Assembly (NCBI GenBank): GCA_041485385.1 | Contig: JBGPJM010000156.1 | Span: forward strand, 1-11,652 | DNA length: 11,652 bases | Direction of reading: 5' to 3' | DNA from: JBGPJM01 sp041485385 | GTDB lineage: Bacteria > Planctomycetota > Phycisphaerae > Phycisphaerales > UBA1924 | Shown: piece by piece, positions 6,314-11,652 of the stretch | Position numbering within the stretch: the first letter of the stretch is position 1 | How the letters are laid out: the number at the start of each line of letters is the position of its first letter | Made by a program: the position numbers and the translations under genes | Notes under the pieces: model-generated | Told to the model about the DNA's origin: nothing | The model's database searches: none | Seen by the model: the letters and a program-made list of their open reading frames with translations, nothing else

Positions 6314-8019
6314 GTCCGCACCTCATCGGGCGCCTCGATCACCCGTGCGACCTCCTGCGCAGTGGTCACGCCGTTCCTGACGAGCGTGCTGCCGGCGTCG
6401 CGCAGGCTCACCATGCCGGCGCGCTGGGCCGCGGCCTTGATCTCTTCCGCCGAGCACCGCCGCCCCACCATCTCTCGGACGGCCGTGTCCATCACCAGGA
6501 GCTCGAAGACGCCGGTGCGGCCCTTGTAGCCGGTGTCCAGGCACGCGGCGCACCCTTTCCCTCCGCACGGCGCGTGCACCTTGCGGATCAGCCGCTGGGC
6601 CAGCACCGCCGACAGCGAGGACGAGACCAGAAAGGGCTCAACACCCAGGTCCAGGAGCCGCGCGATCGCGCTGGCGGCGTCGCTGGTGTGCAGCGTCGAG
6701 AGGACCAGGTGCCCGGTGAGCGAGGCCTGCACCGCCATCCGCGCCGTCTCCTGGTCGCGGACCTCACCGACCATGATCACGTCGGGGTCTTGGCGCAGGA
6801 TGTGCCGCAGGCCCGTGGTGAAAGTCACGTTCTTCTTGGGATCCACCTGCGTCTGGCTTACCGAGAGCCCCTTGGCCCCCCCTCCCCGATCCCCCCGTCT
6901 CCGATCCCCCTCTCCCAGCGCCCTTTCTTGCCTGGCGCCGGTTGCTTGCGGGGCAGTGCCCGAGAGGTCGTATTCGACGGGGTCCTCCACGGTCATGATG
7001 TTGAGCTCGCACCCCCGCGCCAGGCCGCCGGCGTTGGTGGCGCTGAGCCAGGTCAAGGTGGCGTAGAGCGTTGTCGTCTTGCCGCTCCCGGTCGGGCCGG
7101 TGGACAGGACGATCCCGCTGGTCCGGGCCACCTGGGCCAGGTACCTGCTCTCGACGTCGGCGGGCATGCCCAGGGCCGTGAAGCTCAGCAGGTGCGGCGA
7201 CCGCGCCGGGTCCAGGATGCGCACGACCACGCGCTCGCCGTAGGTGCTGGGGAGCGTGCTGATCCGCAGGTCCACCCTCCGGCCGGCGTCCGGACCGCCT
7301 TCCCCCGCCGCCCCCGACCCCCCCGACCCGCCCACGGTGACCGAGGCGCGCCCGTCCTGCGGGGAGCGGTGCTCCGCCACGTCCAGGCGCCCCATGACCT
7401 TGATCCGGCTGATCAACGCCGCCGCCAGCGAGCCGGGGAGCTCGCGGACGGTGTGCAGGGCGCCGTCCAGGCGGTAGCGCACCAGCGTACGGCCGCGCAG
7501 CGGCTGGATGTGCACATCGCTGGCGTCGCGCACGAGCGCCTCGAAGAGCAGCAGGTCCACCAGCCGAACCGCCGGGGACTTGCCGTGTGTGCTCAGGACG
7601 TCGGACTCCGCCTCCCGCAGCGCCGCCTGCAGGTCCCCCTCCAGGTCCGACGAGCCCTCGACGATGACGACCGGGGTGTCGAAACTACTGCCCGCCGGGT
7701 CGGCGCCCGCCTTGCCCGGTCCGGGTCCGTGGGGGGTCGCCGCCGCGTAGGCGCGGTCGATCGAGGCCGCGATGACCTCAGCCGGTGCTGCGCGGGACCG
7801 CACCGGGCGGCCCAGGCGCACCCCCACGTTGAAGAGCGCCGTGGGCCGGGTGCCGCCAGCGCACAGCACGTCCTCGGCGCCGTCACGGAATCCGGCGCTG
7901 AGCACCAGGTGCCGGCGGGCGAACTCGTGCGGGATCAGCCTGAGGAAGTCATCACTGGGCGCGATCGACCGTTCCGCGCTCTCGGTTGCCGGGGAGTCTT
8001 TCGTCGGATGAGTGGTCAT
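6310..8019 (-). CDS. gspE: GspE/PilB-family secretion ATPase
   Basis: 569 residues. The ATG at 8019 overlaps the gspD stop (ATGA). The N-terminus (residues 24-92) fits the N1E domain that binds GspL (FLRLIPHEFARRHLVL). The ATPase part has all core motifs: SDVHIQP and RYRLDG of the N2 domain, Walker A GPTGSGKT at 308-315 (K314), Asp box VEDPVEY at 344-350, Walker B RQDPDVIMVGE at 409-419, and a His box GHLVLSTLHT. It is therefore very likely active, powering pseudopilus or pilus extension from the cytoplasmic face. Three oddities: a Gly-rich insertion at about 230-246 where the family has a short turn, a roughly 32-residue insertion (about 355-386) between the Asp box and the QTQV motif, and a contracted zinc region with only three cysteines (C485, C490, C493) instead of two CxxC pairs far apart. 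GspE versus PilB cannot be decided by sequence alone; the gspC/L/M neighbours favour GspE. Confidence 0.92.
   Translation of the reverse strand: MTTHPTKDSPATESAERSIAPSDDFLRLIPHEFARRHLVLSAGFRDGAEDVLCAGGTRPTALFNVGVRLGRPVRSRAAPAEVIAASIDRAYAAATPHGPGPGKAGADPAGSSFDTPVVIVEGSSDLEGDLQAALREAESDVLSTHGKSPAVRLVDLLLFEALVRDASDVHIQPLRGRTLVRYRLDGALHTVRELPGSLAAALISRIKVMGRLDVAEHRSPQDGRASVTVGGSGGSGAAGEGGPDAGRRVDLRISTLPSTYGERVVVRILDPARSPHLLSFTALGMPADVESRYLAQVARTSGIVLSTGPTGSGKTTTLYATLTWLSATNAGGLARGCELNIMTVEDPVEYDLSGTAPQATGARQERALGEGDRRRGDRGGGAKGLSVSQTQVDPKKNVTFTTGLRHILRQDPDVIMVGEVRDQETARMAVQASLTGHLVLSTLHTSDAASAIARLLDLGVEPFLVSSSLSAVLAQRLIRKVHAPCGGKGCAACLDTGYKGRTGVFELLVMDTAVREMVGRRCSAEEIKAAAQRAGMVSLRDAGSTLVRNGVTTAQEVARVIEAPDEVRT
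6876..6916. repeat. C/G-homopolymer low-complexity tract inside gspE
   Basis: On the + strand it holds runs of C (7, 4, 6 and 5) broken by single T, GAT or GTCTCCGAT. On the coding strand GGGGGATCGG and GGGGGGATCGGGG form a short imperfect tandem repeat. It codes for part of the Arg/Gly-rich insertion between the Asp box and Walker B of GspE. The coding strand has enough G-runs to form a G-quadruplex in DNA or mRNA. Confidence 0.6.
7301..7334. repeat. C/G-homopolymer tract coding a Gly-rich loop in gspE
   Basis: Runs of five to seven C separated by G, GA or GCCG on the + strand. It codes for the GGSGGSG-type insertion (about residues 230-246) in the N2 domain of GspE, at a turn where relatives have only a few residues. 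Confidence 0.55.
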
Positions 8020-10388
8020 CGGATGAGCCTGGGCTCGACGACGGGCCAGCCGGTGTCGATCCTCGCGGCCCCGGCGTCCAGAGCGGACAGGTACTTCAGG
8101 TCCTCGAAGCCCGTGTGCCTCAGGACGTTGGCGCGGATGAAGACGAAGAACCGGGAGTTGGTCTTGGAGATGGAGCGGTCCTTGAAGAGTTCCCCGAGTA
8201 CGGGAATGCTCCCAAGCAGCGGGACCTGGGTGACGGACTTGGAGTCGGTGGCGAGTTCCAATCCGCCCACGACGACGGTGAAGCCGTCGGGGATGCTCAC
8301 TTGGCTTTGCACGCTGTTCTGCTGCCGGGGCGGCGGCAGCCCCTGCGCCGCGGGGGAGCCCACGAACGAGCTCAGCGCCACCGAGTAGGAGAGCACCAGG
8401 TGGTCCCCGTCGGCGATCTGCGGCTTGATCGAGATCGATGTGCCGGCGTCCTGGGTGCCCCCGAAGGACGTCGTCGTCACGGTGGTGGACGCGTTGGTGG
8501 TCAGGATGGGCTGCTGCAGGACCGAGCTGAAGACCGCCTGCTGGTTGTTCCCTACCAGCACCTTGGGGATCGACAGCGACCGACCCCTGCCCAACACCTC
8601 AAGGGCTCGGACCACGACGGCGAACTCCCCGGGGTTGAGCACGATCCCGGTGAAGCCCGGCGCGTCGGCTGCCGAGCGGCTGCCCCCGCGCGCCGAGCCG
8701 GCGAAGTCGCTCGATGACAGGCCGAACAGGGACGAGAGCCGGGTGGCGGTTTCGCCGTGGATCTCGATTCTCTCCAACTCCACGCCGAGGTTCAGGGCCT
8801 GCGTGTCGCTGAGACTCACCAGGAGTACCTCGAGCATCACCTGCGGCTGCCGCACGTCCAGGGTCTTGATCAGGGCCTCCAGCTGCGCGAGCAGCCGCGG
8901 CTCCCCGATCGCGATGATCGTGGCCGTTCCCTGGTCGGCGGTGATGACCACGTCCGACACAGGAATAGCCGAAGACTTGCGGTCGCCCGCGCCGATGGAC
9001 CGCGCGGGGAGCGATCGCGCCCCAGCCTGCGGCGTAGCGGCGGCCGTTGGAGGTGCAGCGCTCTGGGGGGATTCCTTCGGCGGAGAGGCCTGGGAGGGCG
9101 GCGACGGGGGTGACGTGCCCTGCAGCGGGGTGCTGCCGGGGACGGTGGACAGCGGCCGTTCCGTCCGCTGCAGGGACGCCGTATCGATCGCGGGGTTGGC
9201 CTCGGCCTCGCTCGTCCCGGCCTCCAGCGCGCCGGCGACGACCAGTTCGCGCAGCACCTGGGCGAGCTCGTTGACATCGCGGTTGCGAACCTTGAAGGCG
9301 CGGACCGGCCGGCGTGCTGCTGCCGGCACCGAGTCCAGCCGCTCCATGAGCGCCTTGATCCGCTCGTGCTGCGCGGGCGTGGCGGTGACGATGAGCGTCC
9401 CGGTGAGTTCGTCCAAGACGAGCCGCCAGCGCTCATCCCCCCCTCCCCCGGCGCCCAGCGCCCCCGCTGCGCCCGGCGCCGATGCCCTAACTACCTGCTC
9501 GATGAGCTGGCCGACCTCCCGGACTCCGAAGTACCTGGGTGTGTAGACGACCGACTCGACCGGCTCGCGCTTGTCAAGCTGGCCGACCAGTGCGCGCCAG
9601 GAATCGGCGTGCTCGGCGGGAGAGACGATGAACACCGAGCCCCCGCCGGACCCGGCGATGAGCTCTCCGGGTATCTTCTCTCCCGACACCGACTCCCGCT
9701 TGAGCGTGATCTGCTGGGCCAGGGCTACCAGCGGCACCGCCGCGACGTTCCTGAGCGGGACCTCCTCGGTCATGGCGTGACCCGCGGGCACATCGAGCAG
9801 CGCGACGACGCGCTGGACCTGTTCGAGCCGCGCCTGCAGGTCCGAGACCATCAACAACCCGGGGCCGAGCTCGCCGGCGGCCCCGCCCGTCTTGGACACC
9901 ACGAGCTTCATCGCCTCGGCGATCTCCTTGGCCGACCGGTACCGCACGCGCAGCACGACGGTCTGGAACCCCGCGAGCGAGGTCTCCTTCTGGAGCTCTG
10001 GCGCACCGGTGGGAACAGCCACCCCGGTGAGCGAGGCCGCCTCGGCGAGCTTCACGACCTTGTAGGTCCCGTCGCCGGCGCGGACCGTCGTCAACCCCGC
10101 CGCGGCCAGCGCGTCGTTGGCGACGTCCCACAGCTGCCGATCGCTCAGAGGCCCCTCCAGGCGCAGCGTCACGGAGCCCTTGAGGAGCTCGGGCTGGTAC
10201 TGCACGTTCAGCCTGAGCCGCTGCGCGGCCAGGTCCACCAGCCGGGCCAGCTCCACTTGGCCGGCGGGGATGATCTGCACGCTCGTCGGTGGCTGCTGCG
10301 CCATCGACGGGGCGGGCCAGCAGCCAAGCAGCGTGAGCGCAGCAACGGCTAGGCTCCGGGGGTACCGCGCCGCAGCGCCGGCTCGCAC
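8016..10388 (-). CDS. gspD: Secretin (GspD family), outer-membrane channel
   Basis: 790 residues from the GTG at 10388, the only start codon in frame before the signal peptide; it lacks a ribosome site and lies 40 bp inside the upstream small ORF. Signal peptide: hydrophobic 14-24 and a likely cleavage after SMA (about residue 30). The LLGC just before is also a possible lipobox, so a lipid anchor is possible. Then come an N0 domain (about 34-107) and four KH-like secretin N modules (about 141-202, 207-275, 277-357, 360-490), one more than the usual three. The last is interrupted by a Pro/Ser-rich linker (about 408-475). The secretin beta-barrel domain follows, with SIPKVLVGNN (606-615), a TTTSFGG-type loop, and the signature GSIPVLGELF (726-735). 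It forms the large multimeric exit channel in the outer membrane. A Gly-run loop is coded by C/G tracts at 9437-9480. Family call is secure. Confidence 0.92.
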   Translation of the reverse strand: MRAGAAARYPRSLAVAALTLLGCWPAPSMAQQPPTSVQIIPAGQVELARLVDLAAQRLRLNVQYQPELLKGSVTLRLEGPLSDRQLWDVANDALAAAGLTTVRAGDGTYKVVKLAEAASLTGVAVPTGAPELQKETSLAGFQTVVLRVRYRSAKEIAEAMKLVVSKTGGAAGELGPGLLMVSDLQARLEQVQRVVALLDVPAGHAMTEEVPLRNVAAVPLVALAQQITLKRESVSGEKIPGELIAGSGGGSVFIVSPAEHADSWRALVGQLDKREPVESVVYTPRYFGVREVGQLIEQVVRASAPGAAGALGAGGGGDERWRLVLDELTGTLIVTATPAQHERIKALMERLDSVPAAARRPVRAFKVRNRDVNELAQVLRELVVAGALEAGTSEAEANPAIDTASLQRTERPLSTVPGSTPLQGTSPPSPPSQASPPKESPQSAAPPTAAATPQAGARSLPARSIGAGDRKSSAIPVSDVVITADQGTATIIAIGEPRLLAQLEALIKTLDVRQPQVMLEVLLVSLSDTQALNLGVELERIEIHGETATRLSSLFGLSSSDFAGSARGGSRSAADAPGFTGIVLNPGEFAVVVRALEVLGRGRSLSIPKVLVGNNQQAVFSSVLQQPILTTNASTTVTTTSFGGTQDAGTSISIKPQIADGDHLVLSYSVALSSFVGSPAAQGLPPPRQQNSVQSQVSIPDGFTVVVGGLELATDSKSVTQVPLLGSIPVLGELFKDRSISKTNSRFFVFIRANVLRHTGFEDLKYLSALDAGAARIDTGWPVVEPRLIR
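9437..9480. repeat. C/G-homopolymer tract inside gspD
   Basis: Begins with seven C, a T and five C on the + strand, then GCGCCC and CCCCCG units. It codes for a Gly/Ala-rich loop inside the third KH-like module of the secretin. The start of the tract is nearly the same as at 6876 in gspE and 5799 in the gspC-like gene. Confidence 0.55.
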
Positions 10389-10645
10389 GAATCGGGGGGA
10401 TCGTGGGGAACGTGGGGGCCGGAGTCGGGAGGGTCCAGAAGTTCGTCTGACTCGTCCTCGAAGAGACGCATCGCCAGGGCTATGCGCCGGGCTTGCTCGA
10501 AGTTGAACCTCATGGGCGGCTGATGAGCGCCCGTCCCGTCCGCCTGAGCCTGAGTACAAGCCGGGGCCGCCGACGGGATGGGGGGCGTAGGCGTGGATGA
10601 GGGGTCGGGGGGGGCCGGCCTGTTCTCGCGTGTCCGAGGGGTCAT
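10349..10645 (-). CDS. Small Pro-rich protein of unknown function, leader gene of the T2SS operon
   Basis: 98 residues. The ATG at 10645 is preceded by AAGGAGGTGA (10658-10649), a perfect complement to the 3' end of 16S rRNA and the best ribosome site in the window, so translation is very likely. No family is recognised. Residues 1-44 are rich in Pro, Ser, Thr and Ala and look disordered. Residues 45-70 form an amphipathic charged helix (MRFNFEQARRIALAMRL, then acidic EDESDELLD). The tail is again Pro/Asp-rich. No signal peptide or membrane helix is visible, so it is probably cytoplasmic, perhaps a helical adaptor or only a translation-coupling leader for gspD, whose start lies 40 bp inside this gene. 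A second ATG at 10513 (residue 45) has no ribosome site. Confidence 0.6.
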   Translation of the reverse strand: MTPRTRENRPAPPDPSSTPTPPIPSAAPACTQAQADGTGAHQPPMRFNFEQARRIALAMRLFEDESDELLDPPDSGPHVPHDPPDSCEPALRRGTPGA

Positions 10646-10648
10646 GGG

Positions 10649-10658
10649 TCACCTCCTT
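10649..10658 (-). promoter_or_regulatory. Perfect Shine-Dalgarno sequence of the 98-residue ORF
   Basis: On the minus strand AAGGAGGTGA is followed by CCC and the ATG at 10645. It decides the start of the small ORF and is much stronger than the ribosome sites of the neighbouring genes, most of which rely on overlapping stops. Confidence 0.8.
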
Positions 10659-10694
10659 GCTCCTTGGTACGCAATCCGGTTTGCGCCTCGGCAC

Positions 10695-10713
10695 GGAAAG
10701 AATATTTTTTTCT
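10695..10713 (-). promoter_or_regulatory. AT-rich patch, possible promoter of the T2SS operon
   Basis: AGAAAAAAATATTCTTTCC on the minus strand is the only long AT-rich run in this GC-rich window. It lies in the 80-bp gap between the 260-residue gene and the small ORF. TATTCT (10704-10699) could be a -10 element, giving a leader of about 47 nt; no good -35 is visible at 17 bp. The run could also be a bent DNA or UP-like element. An ordinary terminator is not supported because the A-run is on the transcribed strand's sense side. Confidence 0.3.
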
Positions 10714-10725
10714 GGCCCCCGTCGT

Positions 10726-11508
10726 CTACTGGTTGACGGCTTGGTTCCAGGCCGCGGTGACGGTGGCAAGGTTGGCCTCGAGGTTGGCCCGGGCCAGCGC
10801 CGTGGCCGGCTGGGCGTCGGCGGCCATGATGATGCCCTGCGCCGCCGGGTCGGTGCTGTCGCCGTGCTTGGCGGCGATCCGCTGGTTGGAGAGGGCGTCG
10901 CGGAGGGTGACCCAGTCCACTTGCTCGCGGTTGGTGAACATGTGCGGCAACAACAGGTCCCAGCTGGCGTGGTTGGCGCGCGCGGTGGTGATGGCGCTGA
11001 CCTTGGCGCCCGACAGGCCATCGGCGGCGGCGGTGAACGCGGCGTCGCGGAGAGACTGCCGCGCCGCGATCGCCGTGGAGAGTGTGCCCGGGGCGGTTGC
11101 CCAGGCCGTCCGGTCTTCTTGGCCGGCCAGCCCCGCCTGCACCAGCCGCAGGAGCCGGTCGTACTCGTTGCGGGCGGCGCCGCAGTCGTTGTCGGCGCTC
11201 CGGAACCCGTCCATGTGCGTGCTCAGGTGCGAGCGCATGTTGCCGACCAGCGTGGTGGTCTCGCCGGGCGTGACCCCGGCCGCGGCCAAGGTGGCCGGGT
11301 CAAGGCCCAGCGTGTGGAGCACAACCGCGAGCTCCGCGTTGGTCGCGGGCACGAACAGGGCCGGCCTTGGCGAAGAGGTCGCGGAGGGAGAGAGCTTGCT
11401 TGCGGAGCGCGAGAGCGAGGTCACGGCGACAAGCCCAACGACGACGACGGCGGTGGCGGCGACGGTCAGCGAGAGGACGCTGCCGCGTCGGGGAAGGACG
11501 GTGCTCAC
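10726..11508 (-). CDS. Single-pass membrane protein of unknown family
   Basis: 260 residues from the GTG at 11508, chosen because GGAG lies 6 nt upstream (GGAGAACACCGTG, identical to the sigma-factor start) and because the hydrophobic segment then starts near the N-terminus; the open frame continues to 11637 without a ribosome site. A short basic N-terminus (VSTVLPRRG) is followed by a transmembrane helix at about 11-31, so it is probably anchored in the inner membrane with the rest in the periplasm. A Ser/Pro linker at 36-52 leads to an Ala-rich, largely helical domain (56-258) with LGLDPATLAAAGV (67-79) and a single Cys109. There are no catalytic motifs that I can name. It lies just upstream of the T2SS operon on the same strand but across an 80-bp gap, so it may or may not belong to it. 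Real coding is supported by a clear N-to-C protein pattern and a good ribosome site. Confidence 0.6.
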   Translation of the reverse strand: MSTVLPRRGSVLSLTVAATAVVVVGLVAVTSLSRSASKLSPSATSSPRPALFVPATNAELAVVLHTLGLDPATLAAAGVTPGETTTLVGNMRSHLSTHMDGFRSADNDCGAARNEYDRLLRLVQAGLAGQEDRTAWATAPGTLSTAIAARQSLRDAAFTAAADGLSGAKVSAITTARANHASWDLLLPHMFTNREQVDWVTLRDALSNQRIAAKHGDSTDPAAQGIIMAADAQPATALARANLEANLATVTAAWNQAVNQ

Positions 11509-11560
11509 GGTGTTCTCCTTGGCCGGGCCGGGAGTGCCGGATCGGCGGGCGGCGGTGGAG

Positions 11561-11594
11561 CCGGCGGCGGAGCGCACGCGCGGAGCGCCGCCGG
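11561..11594. repeat. Hairpin in the leader of the 260-residue membrane protein gene
   Basis: CCGGCGGCG (11561-11569) and CGCCGCCGG (11586-11594) are perfect reverse complements around a 16-nt loop that itself contains GCGC-AC-GCGC. The stem is all G-C and lies 53 nt before the GTG at 11508. There is no T-run, so it is not a simple terminator. It may be a leader structure or a chance product of high GC. The bases to its right, up to the window edge, hold no other feature; a TTGGAC at 11637-11632 has no properly spaced -10 partner. Confidence 0.3.
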
Positions 11595-11652
11595 TTCGAT
11601 CGTGACAAGTAGGCCGCGCGGGTCCGGAGCGGTCCAACGTTTGCCATTTTCC

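Noticed and set aside
6163..8388. Very long plus-strand open frame (741 codons) opposite gspE and gspD
   Set aside because: It is antisense to genes with clear conserved motifs; its translation is His/Arg/Gly/Ala-rich with no domain, as expected for an antisense frame in GC-rich coding DNA.
10664..11605. Plus-strand open frame of 313 codons opposite the 260-residue membrane protein
   Set aside because: The minus-strand frame has a good ribosome site and a sensible membrane-anchor layout; the plus frame has neither a ribosome site nor a coherent domain. The choice is less certain here because neither frame matches a known family.
11590..11612. GGTTCGATC resembling a tRNA T-loop
   Set aside because: No acceptor stem, anticodon arm or CCA end can be built around it.

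Overview
The window is about 11.7 kb of very GC-rich DNA. Its gene content points to a bacterium of the phylum Planctomycetota, perhaps a Phycisphaerae-like lineage. The reasons are the GC content, an ECF sigma factor of the simple two-region type, a RyR-domain protein, a ubiquitin-activating (E1/ThiF-like) protein end, and a type II secretion (T2SS) operon whose proteins carry long Pro/Gly-rich insertions. This assignment is inference; no rRNA or marker gene is present. No tRNA, rRNA, CRISPR array or insertion sequence was found.

Left part (1-3754), a patchwork of regulatory and possible conflict-system genes. On the + strand the window opens inside the 3' end of an E1-like (ThiF-family) gene, stop at 272. 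It overlaps by 23 bp a 485-residue two-domain protein (250-1707) with an uncharacterised alpha/beta N-terminal domain and an aminoglycoside-phosphotransferase/protein-kinase-fold C-terminal domain. Converging on it is an ECF-type sigma factor (minus strand, 1736-2398). A 410-bp gene-free region separates that from a divergent winged-helix regulator (+, 2809-3177). This gene converges on a small RyR-domain protein (minus, 3190-3648) that has its own candidate promoter.

Right part (3755-11508), all on the minus strand and read from right to left. First comes a 260-residue single-pass membrane protein of unknown family. After an 80-bp gap with the only strongly AT-rich spot of the region comes a 98-residue Pro-rich ORF with a perfect Shine-Dalgarno sequence, then gspD (secretin), gspE (assembly ATPase), a gspC/pilP-like gene, gspL-like, gspM-like and a TPR lipoprotein. 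From gspD to the TPR gene every junction is a 4-bp ATGA or GTGA overlap, so these six genes are one translationally coupled unit. The products would form the outer-membrane channel, the motor ATPase, the inner-membrane assembly platform and an outer-membrane-associated TPR lipoprotein. The polytopic platform protein (GspF) and all pseudopilins are absent from the window, so they must be encoded elsewhere or the machine is unusual.

The points most worth attention are the E1/kinase overlapping gene pair, the T2SS cluster without gspF or pseudopilins, the altered zinc module and loop insertion in GspE, the repeated G/C-homopolymer expansions in four adjacent genes, and the weak gspD start buried inside a small ORF with a perfect ribosome binding site.
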